From: an uncultured Pelagibacteraceae bacterium
Lineage (GTDB): Bacteria; Pseudomonadota; Alphaproteobacteria; Pelagibacterales; Pelagibacteraceae
Length of the DNA stretch: 64,000 nucleotides
Direction: 5' to 3'
Assembly: GCA_902558815.1 (NCBI GenBank)
Contig: CACEFF010000002.1
Coordinates: 33,969-97,968, forward strand
In this document: positions 18,774-28,686 of the stretch, one piece after another
Layout: each line of letters starts with the position of its first letter
How positions within the stretch are numbered: the first letter of the stretch is position 1
The notes under the pieces: model-generated
Told to the model about the DNA's origin: nothing
Databases searched by the model: none
Seen by the model: the letters and a program-made list of their open reading frames with translations, nothing else
Translations under genes and position numbers: made by a program

Positions 18774-19698
18774 ACCTATATTAATTGTTGCTGGAGAACC
18801 TAAAAGTATATTTTTTGAAATATTTTTAAAATCCATAAAATCAAATAAATTTAAAAGTCCTATTGTATTAATTGCTTCCTCAAAATTATTTTTATCTTTT
18901 TTAAGAATTAATAGATATCGACTTAAAATTAATTTGTTAAATGAAAAAAAATTAAGTTCTTATAAATTGAATAATAAAAAAATTAATTTATTAGATATGA
19001 AATATACTAACAGAAAAAATTATATAAGAGACTGTTTAAATTTAGCATTTAAAATTTTAAAGTCAGGCTTTACCAACAAGTTTATCAATGGGCCAATTAA
19101 TAAATCAAAATTTTTAAATAAAAAATTCTTAGGAATTACGGAATATATTTCAAGAAAATTTAAGACTAATAAAGTTGCTATGTTAATTTACAACAATCAT
19201 TTATCTGTTTGTCCTATAACAACACATCTTCCAATAAAAATGGTTTCGAAAAAAATTAATCAAAATTTAATTAAAGAAAAAGCAAAACTTATAAATAGTT
19301 TTTATGTTAAAAATTTTGGATTTAAACCAAAAATAGCAGTGACTGGTTTAAACCCTCACTGTGAAACCATCGATCAGTTTAATGAGGACAAAAACATAGT
19401 TTTACCTGCTATTAAGTCCTTAAAAAAAAGAGGTATTAAAGTTAATGGACCATATCCTGCTGATACAATATTTTTGAAACAAAATAGAAAAAAATTTAAT
19501 GTTATTTTAGGTATGTATCACGATCAAGTGTTGTCACCTTTAAAAGCTTTGAAAGAGTATGATGCAATAAATATTACACTTGGTCTTCCTTTTTATAGAA
19601 TTTCACCAGATCATGGTCCAAATGAAAAAATGATTAATAAAAATTTATCTAATCCGTTAAGTCTTATACAGGCAATTAAATTTTTAGAAAAAAGGTGA
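18763..19698 (+). CDS. pdxA: 4-hydroxythreonine-4-phosphate dehydrogenase
   Basis: 311 aa. PdxA oxidises 4-phosphohydroxy-L-threonine on the way to pyridoxal phosphate. Three His metal ligands are recognisable in GLNPHCETIDQF, MYHDQVLSPLKAL and SPDHGPNEKM; the last departs from the usual SPDHGTA. The N-terminal half is poor in conserved residues and Lys/Asn rich. Its place between surA and rsmA is the same in many proteobacteria, including E. coli. Confidence 0.9.
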   Translation: MKNKPILIVAGEPKSIFFEIFLKSIKSNKFKSPIVLIASSKLFLSFLRINRYRLKINLLNEKKLSSYKLNNKKINLLDMKYTNRKNYIRDCLNLAFKILKSGFTNKFINGPINKSKFLNKKFLGITEYISRKFKTNKVAMLIYNNHLSVCPITTHLPIKMVSKKINQNLIKEKAKLINSFYVKNFGFKPKIAVTGLNPHCETIDQFNEDKNIVLPAIKSLKKRGIKVNGPYPADTIFLKQNRKKFNVILGMYHDQVLSPLKALKEYDAINITLGLPFYRISPDHGPNEKMINKNLSNPLSLIQAIKFLEKR

Positions 19699-20483
19699 TC
19701 AAAACCAAAAAAAGTTTAGGGCAAAATTTTTTAGTTGATAATAATATAATTGAAAAAATTGTTAATTCTGCTCAAATAAAAGACCAAACTGTTCTTGAAG
19801 TTGGTCCGGGGACAGGAAATTTAACCAAATTTATATTAAAAAAAAAACCAAAAAAATTATATGTTATAGAAAAAGATAATAATCTTGTATCTTTTTTAAA
19901 TAAAAATTTTCAAAATCAAATAACGATAATAAATGAGGATATTTTGAAAATAAATGAAAATTATATTAGTAATGAGAAATTAACCGTCTTTGGAAATTTG
20001 CCATATAATATTTCAACAGAAATTCTGTGTAAATGGATTCTTAATATAAATGACCACAAAATTTGGTTCAGTAATTTAGTGTTAATGTTTCAAAAAGAAG
20101 TAGCCGATAGAATAATTTCAAATTTTAATTCCTCAAGTTACAGTCGATTAACAGTTTTGTCTAATTGGAAGTTAGATATTAAAAAAATTATAGATATAAA
20201 ACCCAATAGTTTTTACCCTAAACCTAAAATAGATAGTACTTTGTTACTTTTCTCACCAAAAAAAAATTTTTTAAAATTGAAAGATCCATATACATTAGAA
20301 AAAGTTACAAGAATTTTTTTTTCTCATAGGCGAAAAATGATAAAAAAATCGTTTAATCAAATATTTCAAAATAATAATCAAATATTAAATAAACTTAATA
20401 TAAATCTAAATTTAAGGCCTCAAAATTTGGATTTTGAAACATATTATAAGTTAGCCGACGAATATGAAAAGTTAAGAAGTTAA
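19695..20483 (+). CDS. rsmA: 16S rRNA (adenine1518-N6/adenine1519-N6)-dimethyltransferase
   Basis: 262 aa from a GTG start that overlaps the pdxA stop (GTGA). SAM-dependent enzyme that dimethylates two adenines at the 3' end of 16S rRNA. Motifs: [11 protein letters not shown] at the very N-terminus, which supports the GTG start, [11 protein letters not shown] for SAM binding, NLPYNIST as catalytic motif IV, and [15 protein letters not shown] in the C-terminal domain. Last gene of the lpt operon; overlaps gmk tail-to-tail by 12 bp. Confidence 0.96.
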   Translation: MIKTKKSLGQNFLVDNNIIEKIVNSAQIKDQTVLEVGPGTGNLTKFILKKKPKKLYVIEKDNNLVSFLNKNFQNQITIINEDILKINENYISNEKLTVFGNLPYNISTEILCKWILNINDHKIWFSNLVLMFQKEVADRIISNFNSSSYSRLTVLSNWKLDIKKIIDIKPNSFYPKPKIDSTLLLFSPKKNFLKLKDPYTLEKVTRIFFSHRRKMIKKSFNQIFQNNNQILNKLNINLNLRPQNLDFETYYKLADEYEKLRS

Positions 20484-21104
20484 TTTTTCAACATGAGATC
20501 TAACATAATCGTGATCATAATCTTTTGAACCATTATTGATCTCAGCCAAAATTAGATTGAAAATTTTTGAGTAACATTTGTCTAAATTTTCGTTAATAAC
20601 CACATAATCATAATTAATCCAATGCAATACATCTCTTCCAAATTGTTTCATTCTCTCATCAACAATTAATTTGTCTTTCATATCTCTATTCGATAACCTT
20701 TCAAATAAAACTTCTTTACTAGGTGGTAATATAAAGAATGTTATTAATTTATAATCTAGTTTTTTGTTCTTTATTTGATCTGCACCTTGCCAATCAATAT
20801 CGAACAAGATATTTTTACCTTTGTCTAATTTGTCAATTACTGGAGTTCTAGTAGTGCCATAAAAATTGTTAAATACTTTTGCATACTCTAAAAATTCTTC
20901 ATTTTTAATTAATCTTTTAAATTTTTCCTCTGTAACAAAATAATAATCTTTATCAGGAACTTCATTAGGTCTAGGCTGACGAGTAGTATGAGAAATGGAA
21001 ATTTCGAAATTTTCCATTTTTGAAAGAAGATTTACCAAAGTTGTCTTTCCTGCTCCTGAGGGAGAGGATAAAACTATCATTACCCCATCATTACTAGTGG
21101 GCAT
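20472..21104 (-). CDS. gmk: Guanylate kinase
   Basis: 210 aa from ATG 21104 (an in-frame TTG sits one codon upstream; ATG 21080 is also possible). It phosphorylates GMP to GDP. P-loop [11 protein letters not shown] is near residue 15, the GMP-binding region [13 protein letters not shown] follows, then [10 protein letters not shown] and [11 protein letters not shown]. Transcribed after acpP with an 8 bp gap, at the end of a fabD-fabG-acpP-gmk run. Confidence 0.96.
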   Translation of the reverse strand: MPTSNDGVMIVLSSPSGAGKTTLVNLLSKMENFEISISHTTRQPRPNEVPDKDYYFVTEEKFKRLIKNEEFLEYAKVFNNFYGTTRTPVIDKLDKGKNILFDIDWQGADQIKNKKLDYKLITFFILPPSKEVLFERLSNRDMKDKLIVDERMKQFGRDVLHWINYDYVVINENLDKCYSKIFNLILAEINNGSKDYDHDYVRSHVEKLTS

Positions 21105-21112
21105 CAATTAAA

Positions 21113-21352
21113 TTAGTTTGCTTTTCCTTCAATAAATTTCACAGCATCTCCTACTGTTAAAATTTTTTCAGCTTCACTATCTGAAATTTCTGAACCAAAC
21201 TCTTCTTCAAAAGCCATTACTAATTCAACTGTATCCAAACTATCAGCACCTAAATCATCTATGAAACTAGATTCTTCTGTAACTTTAGCTTCATCTATAC
21301 CAAGGTGATCTGCTACTATTTTCTTAACTTTGCTTGAAACATCTTCTGACAT
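21113..21352 (-). CDS. acpP: Acyl carrier protein
   Basis: 79 aa, acidic. The phosphopantetheine attachment motif [10 protein letters not shown] has its Ser at residue 38. It carries growing acyl chains for fatty-acid synthesis and donates them to phospholipid and lipid A synthesis. A RBS-like AGGATCGAT lies just before the ATG. It sits 49 bp downstream of fabG on the same strand. Confidence 0.98.
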   Translation of the reverse strand: MSEDVSSKVKKIVADHLGIDEAKVTEESSFIDDLGADSLDTVELVMAFEEEFGSEISDSEAEKILTVGDAVKFIEGKAN

Positions 21353-21401
21353 ATCGATCCTTTATTGTTTTAATTTCTTATTAGTTTAAAAACCTGTTTT
21401 G

Positions 21402-22148
21402 TCAAGCCATATACATGCCCCCGTTAACATGTAGTGTTTCCCCATTAATATAATTAGATTGATCTGATGCTAAAAAAATAACAGCATTTGCAATATCCTC
21501 TGGATTGCCTAATCTAGCTGAGGGTATTTTTGATACTATTATTTCTTTAAATTTTTCATCTATTTTATCAGTCATAGCTGTCTTAATAAAACCAGGAGAA
21601 ATACAATTAATATTAATATTTTTTTTTGCATATTCAATTGCAAGAGTTTTTGACATTGCAATTATTCCTGCTTTAGAAGCAGTATAATTAGCTTGACCTA
21701 TATTACCTGTATGACCAACTACAGAAGTAATATTAATAATTTTACCTGATTTATTTTTAAGCATCTTTTTAATTGCAAATTTACTTAATAAAAAAGTTGA
21801 AGTTAAATTAATATCAATTACCCTTTTCCATTCATCTAGGCTCATTCTTATTGCCAAATTATCTTGGGTAATGCCAGCGTTGTTAATTATACAATCTAAA
21901 TTATCTCCAAGTTCTTTTGTTGCTTTATCTATAAATTCTTCAATTTTATCACTCTCAGATATATTAAACTTTAATGTCTTAATATTTTTAAATTCAGATT
22001 TTAATTTTTCTAATTTTTCTAAGTTTGTTCCAGATGCTAATATATTTGAGCCACAGTCGTTTAACCTTCTAACTATAGAATTTCCTATTCCTCCAGATGC
22101 ACCAGTAACAATTATATTTTTATTTTTCAAATTATTCATATTATTCAT
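21402..22148 (-). CDS. fabG: 3-oxoacyl-[ACP] reductase
   Basis: 248 aa SDR. It reduces 3-ketoacyl-ACP with NADPH. The cofactor loop TGASGGIGNS, NNAG motif (CIINNAGITQDNL), catalytic Ser in ITSVVGHTGN and YTASKAG (Tyr/Lys) are intact; the C-terminus INGETLHVNGGMYMA is typical of FabG. The start is set at the ATG that overlaps the fabD stop (ATGA); a second ATG three codons on arises from a 9-bp tandem repeat. Confidence 0.96.
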   Translation of the reverse strand: MNNMNNLKNKNIIVTGASGGIGNSIVRRLNDCGSNILASGTNLEKLEKLKSEFKNIKTLKFNISESDKIEEFIDKATKELGDNLDCIINNAGITQDNLAIRMSLDEWKRVIDINLTSTFLLSKFAIKKMLKNKSGKIINITSVVGHTGNIGQANYTASKAGIIAMSKTLAIEYAKKNININCISPGFIKTAMTDKIDEKFKEIIVSKIPSARLGNPEDIANAVIFLASDQSNYINGETLHVNGGMYMA

Positions 22149-23071
22149 ATTATTAATTCTTTTATATCACTCTCACTATTAATTGTATTTATTTTTACAC
22201 TTTTGTTAATTCTTTTAATTAAGCCTGATAGTACTTTTCCTGGTCCTATTTCAATAAAATGGTTAACTCCTTGGTTAGTCATATTTATAACACTCTCTCT
22301 CCATCTTACTCTATTTTCAATTTGATCAATTAACAATCTCTTTAAATCATCTTTATTTGAAATTTCATTCGCTGTAACATTCGAAATCAATTTATTTAAT
22401 CCATCTTTAAAATTTACTTTATCTATTTCTTCTTTCATTACCTCAGTAGCTTTACTCATCAATTTACAATGAAATGGTGCGCTTACTGGTAGTTTTATAT
22501 TTTTAATTTTTTCTAATTTTAAAACCTCTATCAAATTCAATAAATCATTATTTTTACCACTTAATACAATTTGACCTTCCGAGTTATCATTCGCTATTTG
22601 AGCAAAAAATTTATTTTTATTATCATTTAAAATATTCTCTATCTTTTCAACTGTTGAACCTAATACTGCTAGCATTCCCCCTACTCCTTCAGGAACAGCA
22701 TTTTGCATTGCCTCACCTCTCACTCGTAAAATTTTTATTGTGTCTGAAAAATCTAAATATCCTGCAGATGATAAAGCAGAATATTCTCCTAAGGAATGAC
22801 CAGCAAAAAACTTCGCATCATTTAAATTTATATCAAATTTTTTTTTAACAACATTAAAAATAGCATAGCTAATTAAAAAAATAGCTGGTTGTGTATTTTT
22901 TGTGAGATCTAATTCATCTTTTGAACCTTTTAAGATTAATTTTGATAAAGAAAAACTTAGTGTGTCATCAGCTTCTTTAAAAAGTTCTTTAACTAAATCG
23001 TATTTTTCAAAAAATTCTTTTCCCATCCCAATTACTTGAGATCCTTGGCCAGGAAAAACAACTGAAAACAT
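22145..23071 (-). CDS. fabD: Malonyl CoA-acyl carrier protein transacylase
   Basis: 308 aa. It transfers malonyl from CoA to ACP. N-terminal FPGQGSQVIGMGKEF (oxyanion Gln), nucleophile motif GHSLGEYSAL, and the active-site His in SAPFHCKLM are visible. First gene of the minus-strand run fabD-fabG-acpP-gmk; it diverges from rpsF over an 87 bp gap. Confidence 0.96.
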   Translation of the reverse strand: MFSVVFPGQGSQVIGMGKEFFEKYDLVKELFKEADDTLSFSLSKLILKGSKDELDLTKNTQPAIFLISYAIFNVVKKKFDINLNDAKFFAGHSLGEYSALSSAGYLDFSDTIKILRVRGEAMQNAVPEGVGGMLAVLGSTVEKIENILNDNKNKFFAQIANDNSEGQIVLSGKNNDLLNLIEVLKLEKIKNIKLPVSAPFHCKLMSKATEVMKEEIDKVNFKDGLNKLISNVTANEISNKDDLKRLLIDQIENRVRWRESVINMTNQGVNHFIEIGPGKVLSGLIKRINKSVKINTINSESDIKELII

Positions 23072-23098
23072 CTAAAAAGACCTACTTTTTTTGCCCAT

Positions 23099-23126
23099 TT
23101 TGCTATTGTAATTGAAGATTTATAAT
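23099..23126 (+). promoter_or_regulatory. Candidate sigma-70 promoter for rpsF-rpsR-rplI
   Basis: A perfect TATAAT (23121-23126) is preceded, with 16 bp spacing, by TTGCTA (23099-23104, four of six matches to the -35 consensus). It lies 32 bp upstream of the rpsF ATG in the fabD/rpsF divergent gap. Prediction by eye only. Confidence 0.45.
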
Positions 23127-23158
23127 AGTATATCCTCAATTTTTAATAAAGAACATAA

Positions 23159-23512
23159 ATGAATTTATACGAGCATACTATTATTACAAGACAAGACACT
23201 TCACCAAGTGAAATAAAGCTGTTAACAGAAAAATATTCTAAAATTGTTGAGAAAAATGACGGTGAAATTATAAAAACAGAAAATTGGGGATTACTAAACC
23301 TCTCTTACTTGATTAAAAAAAATAAAAAAGGTAGCTACATTCACTTTAAGATTAAAGGTAAAGGAACTGTGATTGACGAATTAGAAAAAAATGAATCAAT
23401 TGACAAAAAACTCTTGAGATATCTAACAGTAAGAGTAAAAAAATTTGATCTTGACACAAATTATTTTGCAATAAAAGATGAGAAAGAAAAAAAAGAGAAT
23501 AATAAAAACTAA
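23159..23512 (+). CDS. rpsF: 30S ribosomal protein S6
   Basis: 117 aa. N-terminal [16 protein letters not shown] and the central [20 protein letters not shown] match the S6 family. S6 binds S18 and the central domain of 16S rRNA; the partner gene rpsR follows after 2 bp. The C-terminal tail is a Lys/Glu/Asn-rich extension. Confidence 0.96.
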   Translation: MNLYEHTIITRQDTSPSEIKLLTEKYSKIVEKNDGEIIKTENWGLLNLSYLIKKNKKGSYIHFKIKGKGTVIDELEKNESIDKKLLRYLTVRVKKFDLDTNYFAIKDEKEKKENNKN

Positions 23513-23514
23513 AT

Positions 23515-23787
23515 ATGCCTAAAAGACAAAGTGGAAATAGAAAAGGTAAACAAAGCAATTTTGCTAAACTTAGTATTTTTCAACCCAACAAATACAAATT
23601 TAAAAAAACTTGTCCACTTTCTGTGAAAGGTGCCCCAAAAATTGACTATAAAAATATTAAGTTATTAAAGCGCTATGTTTCTGAAAATGGTAAAATTTTA
23701 CCCTCAAGAATAACAAATGTAAGTCAAAAAAAACAGAGAGAATTATCTTTGTCAATTAAAAGAGCAAGAAACTTGGCATTATTATAA
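23515..23787 (+). CDS. rpsR: 30S ribosomal protein S18
   Basis: 90 aa basic protein. The family core [19 protein letters not shown] and [17 protein letters not shown] are clear. It forms a heterodimer with S6 on the ribosome platform. Contiguous with rplI (next base begins its ATG). Confidence 0.97.
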   Translation: MPKRQSGNRKGKQSNFAKLSIFQPNKYKFKKTCPLSVKGAPKIDYKNIKLLKRYVSENGKILPSRITNVSQKKQRELSLSIKRARNLALL

Positions 23788-24246
23788 ATGAAAGTTGTAC
23801 TTTTAGAAAATTTGAAAAAAATTGGATCTATTGGGGAAATAATAGATGTAAAAAGAGGTTTTGCTCGAAATTTCTTAATTTTAAACAAGAAAGCTTTATA
23901 TGCATCAAAAGAAAACATTACTCAAGTTGAAAAAATCAAATCAGAACTAGCAAAAAAAGACAGTCAGAAAAAAAAAGATGCTAAAGAAATTTTAGAAAAA
24001 ATTAATAAAAAAGAATATATAATAAAAAAACTTAGTACTGAAAATAATGAATTATATGGTTCTGTAAAACCAACTGAAATTTCGAAATTAATCCAAGAAA
24101 TAGATAAGGTTGATGTTAAGCCATCTATGATACAACCAGTAAAAGATATTAAATCTATTGGAAAGTTTAAAGTTAAAATCTCTTTACACTCAGAAGTTGA
24201 TGCTGAAATTAGTATTTCTGTTGAGTCAGCTGAGAGTATTCAATAA
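23788..24246 (+). CDS. rplI: 50S ribosomal protein L9
   Basis: 152 aa. N-terminal domain with MKVVLLENLKKIGSIGEII and the L9 signature KRGFARNFLILNKKALYAS, a long Lys-rich connecting helix, and a C-terminal domain with ELYGSVKPTEIS. L9 binds domain V of 23S rRNA. Third gene of the rpsF-rpsR-rplI set, with dnaB 67 bp downstream. Confidence 0.96.
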   Translation: MKVVLLENLKKIGSIGEIIDVKRGFARNFLILNKKALYASKENITQVEKIKSELAKKDSQKKKDAKEILEKINKKEYIIKKLSTENNELYGSVKPTEISKLIQEIDKVDVKPSMIQPVKDIKSIGKFKVKISLHSEVDAEISISVESAESIQ

Positions 24247-24313
24247 TTATACAATTTTTTCCCCAGGCCTTTTTAAAAATTTTTATACCAATATTTTATT
24301 GTAATATAAGTAT

Positions 24314-25732
24314 ATGGAACAAAATCTTAGCATTGTTAAAGATAACTTTAAAGAACTTCCAAACAATATAGAAGCAGAACAGGCTGTCATAGGCTCTATA
24401 TTAGTAACAAATGAAATATTCGATGAGATAAGCACAATAATTTCAAATATAAATTTTTATGATCCCATGCACCAAAAAATATTTGGTGCAATTGAAGGTC
24501 TTATATTCAAAGGTATGCTTGCTAATCCTATTACGCTCAAAAATTATTTTGAGGATGAAAAGGATGATTTAAATGTTCCAGAATATTTGGTAAAAATTAC
24601 AAAGTTTTCCACTTCAATACGTCAAGCAATAGAATATTCAAAAATAATTTATGATATGTTTGTTAGAAGAGAACTTATTAAAATCTCTGAACAAACAATT
24701 GATACAGCAAAATTAAATGACCTAAATACATCTGGTCAAAATATTATTGAAAATTCTGAAAGATTATTATTTGACCTTGCTGAAAAGGGATCATTTAACT
24801 CCTCATTAGTAAAATTTGATGAAGCTATGAAGCAAACAATTGAAATGGCATCTGCTGCTTATAAAAATGAGGAAGGTATAGTTGGTGTTCCTACTGGGTT
24901 AAGAGATTTGGATGATAGACTTGGAGGTTTACATCAATCTGACTTAGTTATAATTGCTGGTCGACCATCTATGGGTAAGACAGCACTAGCAACTAACATT
25001 GCTTTTAATGCAGCTCAAAAGTTACAAGACAATGGAAAAAAATCCTCAATAGCCTTTTTTTCTTTAGAAATGTCATCTGAGCAACTATCTACAAGAATTT
25101 TAGCTGAACAATCTAGAATTAAATCAAACGATATAAGGCGAGGAAGAATTTCTGATGAACAGTTTGATAAATTTATAGAAACTTCAAAAAATATTTCTGA
25201 ATTACCACTATACATTGATGAAACACCAGCAATAAGTATAGCTGCATTAAGTAATAGAGCTAGAAGAGTAAAAAGGTTGTTTGGCCTTGATATGATAGTT
25301 GTTGATTATATTCAATTAATGAGGGGAACTTTTAATAACAAAGATGGTAGGGTTCAAGAGATTTCAGAAATTACTCAAGGTTTAAAAGCCATAGCTAAAG
25401 AACTATCTGTTCCTGTAGTTGCTCTTTCTCAATTATCTAGGGCGGTTGAACAAAGAGATGATAAAAAACCTCAATTATCTGATTTAAGAGAGTCGGGCTC
25501 AATTGAACAAGATGCTGACGTTGTTATGTTCGTATATAGGGAGGCATATTATTTAGAAAGAAAAGAACCAAGACCAGCTACTGTTGAGCATGCAGAATGG
25601 CAAGCAAAAATGAACGAGGTATCTAATTTAGCTGAAATAATTATAGGTAAACAAAGACACGGTCCTACTGGAAACATTATGTTAGAGTTTGAGGCAATGT
25701 TTACTAAATTTAAGGATACTCAAAACAGTTAA
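24314..25732 (+). CDS. dnaB: Replicative DNA helicase DnaB
   Basis: 472 aa. It has an N-terminal helicase-interaction domain (PNNIEAEQAVIGSIL), linker, and RecA-like C-terminal domain with Walker A AGRPSMGKTALA, Walker B VVDYIQLMRG, SQLSRAVEQRDDKKPQLSDL and arginine-finger region GSIEQDADVVMF. Length is normal and no intein is present. It unwinds DNA ahead of the replication fork. The usual alphaproteobacterial neighbour alr is missing from this spot. Confidence 0.97.
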   Translation: MEQNLSIVKDNFKELPNNIEAEQAVIGSILVTNEIFDEISTIISNINFYDPMHQKIFGAIEGLIFKGMLANPITLKNYFEDEKDDLNVPEYLVKITKFSTSIRQAIEYSKIIYDMFVRRELIKISEQTIDTAKLNDLNTSGQNIIENSERLLFDLAEKGSFNSSLVKFDEAMKQTIEMASAAYKNEEGIVGVPTGLRDLDDRLGGLHQSDLVIIAGRPSMGKTALATNIAFNAAQKLQDNGKKSSIAFFSLEMSSEQLSTRILAEQSRIKSNDIRRGRISDEQFDKFIETSKNISELPLYIDETPAISIAALSNRARRVKRLFGLDMIVVDYIQLMRGTFNNKDGRVQEISEITQGLKAIAKELSVPVVALSQLSRAVEQRDDKKPQLSDLRESGSIEQDADVVMFVYREAYYLERKEPRPATVEHAEWQAKMNEVSNLAEIIIGKQRHGPTGNIMLEFEAMFTKFKDTQNS

Positions 25733-25752
25733 ATTCCCTTATAAAAGGTTTA

Positions 25753-28137
25753 ATGTTTATCCAGTTGTATCAAAATATAATATTAAAAAACCCAAAGTCT
25801 GTTCTTTTAATATTACTTATAACTCTAATAAGTTTTGGATATCATTCTAAAGATTTTAGACTAGATGCTTCTTCAGAGACTTTGCTAATTGAAGGAGACC
25901 CTGATCTTAAATATCTTCAAGAAATATCTGAAAAATATGGTTCTAAAGAATTTCTTATTTTAACATACACACCTAATGAGGCAATGGTCTCAGATAGTTC
26001 TATAAATAACCTTTTAAGTCTTAAATATAAAATTCAAAGTTTAAATTGGGTGCATAGTGTAATTACTCTTTTAGATATTCCTCTTTTAAATAGTTCAGAT
26101 GCACCCCTTCAAGAAAGACTTGAAAAATTTAAAACATTAAAAGATAAAGATATTGATCGAGAAAGAGGTTTTAATGAAATTCTTAGTAGTCCTGTTTTTA
26201 GAAATTTTGTAATTAGCGAAGATGGTAAGACTAGTGGTATAATTGTTAATATTAAAAAGAACCAAGAAAAAAATCTCTCTAGCAAATCAAAAAAAGAATT
26301 AGAAAAATATAAAGATCAAATTAAAAAACAAAACCATCTAAATATTCTTGAGATAAGAGATGTAATTAAAAGTTATGAGAGCATAGGAAAAATTCATTTG
26401 GGGGGTATACCTATGATAGCTGATGATATGATGTCATTTATTAAAAGTGACATAATCGTTTTTGGAATAGGAGTGTTCTTGTTTATTGTTGGAACCTTAT
26501 GGTTTGTTTTTCGAAAATTGATATGGATAATAGTGCCAATAAGTAGTTGTTTTTTTTCTGTAATAATAATGATGGGTATACTTGGATTATTAGGATGGAA
26601 AGTGACTGTCATTTCATCAAACTTTATTGCTTTAATGTTAATCTTAACAATGGCAATGAATATTCATATGAGTACTAGATTTTTACAGCTTAAAGAAAAT
26701 TATCCAGATAAAAAAATTTTTGATTTGATTGTATTATCTACAAGTAAAATGTTTTGGCCAATATTATATACTGTCTTGACAACGGTTATTGCTTTTTTAT
26801 CTTTAATTTTTAGTGAAATTAAACCTATTATTGATTTTGGATGGATGATGACTTTAGGCTTAATAACTTCATTCATTATTACTTTTTTACTACTTCCTAC
26901 TCTTATCAATTTCGTAGACAAAGAAAATATTTCTCTTAGAAAAAATGAAAATTCAATAATAACATCTTTTTTTGCAAAGATATCTCAAAAAAATCATATA
27001 ACAATTTTTGTATTAACTGGCTTAGTCATTATATCAAGTTTAATTGGAATAAGTCGTCTAGAGGTAGAAAATAGTTTTATAAATTATTTTAGTAAAAAAA
27101 CTGAAATTTATAAAGGGATGAAACTTATAGATGAAAAGTTAGGTGGAACTACTCCTCTTGAAGTAATTCTTAAATTCCCAGAAAAAGAAAAAAATAAAGT
27201 TGATGAAGAGGATGAGTTTGAAAATTGGGGTGAAGAAGATGAAAAAGATCAAGAAAAATATTGGTTCACAAAAGATAAGATTGATAAAATTTCATCAGTA
27301 CACAATTATCTTGATAGTTTGCCACAAGTTGGAAAAGTTTTATCCTTTTCTTCAATAATTGATGTAGCTACCCTACTTAACAACAATAAACCTTTAGGTA
27401 CATTGGAGATGGGTGTTTTATATTCAAAGATACCTGAAAGTATTAAAACAGAAATTATAGATCCTTATATTTCAATAGAAGATAATGAGGCTAGAATTAA
27501 TCTCAGAATAATAGATTCTCAAAAAAATTTGAGAAGAAATGATTTAATAAAAAAAATTAATTATGATCTTAAAAATAAAATTGGTTTAGAGGAAAATGAG
27601 TTTAAGCTTGCTGGTGTTCTTATTCTTTTTAATAATTTACTTCAAAGTCTCTTTAAATCCCAGATTCTTACTTTGGGCTTAGTAATGGTAGGAATATTTG
27701 CTATGTTTGTAATTCTTTTTAAAAATATTAAATTATCTCTCATCGGTGTTGTTCCAAACTTTATAGCTGCTTTTTTTATCTTGGGGATTATCGGATTACT
27801 CGGTATTCCACTGGATATGATGACTATTACGATTGCGGCTATTACCATTGGAATTGCTGTGGATAATAGCATTCATTATATATATAGGTTTAAAGAAGAA
27901 TTTGATGTTTTAAAAGATTACAATAAAACTGTTAATTTATGTCACGCTACAGTAGGTAAGGCAATTTTAAACACTTCAATTACAATTGTCTTTGGTTTTT
28001 CAATTTTAATTTTATCTAAATTTATTCCAACAATTTATTTTGGAGTTTTTACAGGATTAGCAATGCTATTAGCAATGGTCTCTGTTTTGACACTTCTTCC
28101 ATCTTTAATATTATTAGTTAAACCATTTGGAAAGTGA
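25753..28137 (+). CDS. MMPL/RND-family membrane exporter
   Basis: 794 aa. Topology is that of an RND/MMPL half-transporter duplicated: one TM near the N-terminus, a periplasmic loop (about 35-230), a block of five TMs (about 235-390), TM at about 410, a second loop (about 435-625) and five final TMs (about 630-790). Conserved TM motif GIAVDNSIHYIYRFKEE resembles the proton-relay Asp segment of this family. Substrate is unknown; hopanoid and lipid exporters belong to the same superfamily. The second loop has an unusual acidic insert near residues 480-500 (EEDEFENWGEEDEKDQEK). It precedes cvpA by 3 bp. Confidence 0.85.
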   Translation: MFIQLYQNIILKNPKSVLLILLITLISFGYHSKDFRLDASSETLLIEGDPDLKYLQEISEKYGSKEFLILTYTPNEAMVSDSSINNLLSLKYKIQSLNWVHSVITLLDIPLLNSSDAPLQERLEKFKTLKDKDIDRERGFNEILSSPVFRNFVISEDGKTSGIIVNIKKNQEKNLSSKSKKELEKYKDQIKKQNHLNILEIRDVIKSYESIGKIHLGGIPMIADDMMSFIKSDIIVFGIGVFLFIVGTLWFVFRKLIWIIVPISSCFFSVIIMMGILGLLGWKVTVISSNFIALMLILTMAMNIHMSTRFLQLKENYPDKKIFDLIVLSTSKMFWPILYTVLTTVIAFLSLIFSEIKPIIDFGWMMTLGLITSFIITFLLLPTLINFVDKENISLRKNENSIITSFFAKISQKNHITIFVLTGLVIISSLIGISRLEVENSFINYFSKKTEIYKGMKLIDEKLGGTTPLEVILKFPEKEKNKVDEEDEFENWGEEDEKDQEKYWFTKDKIDKISSVHNYLDSLPQVGKVLSFSSIIDVATLLNNNKPLGTLEMGVLYSKIPESIKTEIIDPYISIEDNEARINLRIIDSQKNLRRNDLIKKINYDLKNKIGLEENEFKLAGVLILFNNLLQSLFKSQILTLGLVMVGIFAMFVILFKNIKLSLIGVVPNFIAAFFILGIIGLLGIPLDMMTITIAAITIGIAVDNSIHYIYRFKEEFDVLKDYNKTVNLCHATVGKAILNTSITIVFGFSILILSKFIPTIYFGVFTGLAMLLAMVSVLTLLPSLILLVKPFGK

Positions 28138-28140
28138 TAA

Positions 28141-28686
28141 ATGCTTGATGTACTCCAAGATTTTTATCAAGCTACCTCAATTTTAGATATTTTTTATCTG
28201 ATCATTACAATTTTTTCTTTAATCAAATGTTATAAAAAAGGTTTTGTTTTAAGTATTTTATCAATGTCTAAATGGTTATTAGCTTATGTACTAACTTTAT
28301 TTATCTTTCCAAAAATTAAACCTTACTTGAAAGATATTATTGATAATGAATATGTGCTTGATATAGGATTGGGTCTGACAATTTTTATTATTGTGATATT
28401 TTTAATATTAATGGTTAATAAAGGGGTAAGTAAAGCTATTAGCTATAGTGGGATTGGAAGTTTAGATACTGTGTTTGGATTCTTTTTTGGATTTATTAGA
28501 GCTTATATTATATCTATTTGTATATTTTCGGGTGTTCACATAGTCTATAATAACGATAAATGGCCAATAAATTTAAGCAAATCATACACCTTTCCATATT
28601 TAGAAAAAGGTAGTAATTATTTATTAAAAGTGTTTCCTAATGAAAAAACATATCAAGACTCAAAAGAGAAAATTGAAGAACTTTGA
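28141..28686 (+). CDS. cvpA: CvpA family inner-membrane protein
   Basis: 181 aa with four hydrophobic segments (about 15-35, 40-60, 75-95, 105-130) and the family segment SLDTVFGFFFGFIRAYII. CvpA is needed for colicin V export in E. coli; its native role is unclear, with links to envelope homeostasis. It precedes purF as in E. coli and most proteobacteria, here overlapping it by 47 bp. Confidence 0.85.
   Translation: MLDVLQDFYQATSILDIFYLIITIFSLIKCYKKGFVLSILSMSKWLLAYVLTLFIFPKIKPYLKDIIDNEYVLDIGLGLTIFIIVIFLILMVNKGVSKAISYSGIGSLDTVFGFFFGFIRAYIISICIFSGVHIVYNNDKWPINLSKSYTFPYLEKGSNYLLKVFPNEKTYQDSKEKIEEL

Noticed and set aside
22133..22155. Tandem 9-bp repeat at the fabG start
   Set aside because: It only duplicates the Met-Asn-Asn codons; with the ATGA overlap the first ATG is sufficient, and no regulatory role is evident.
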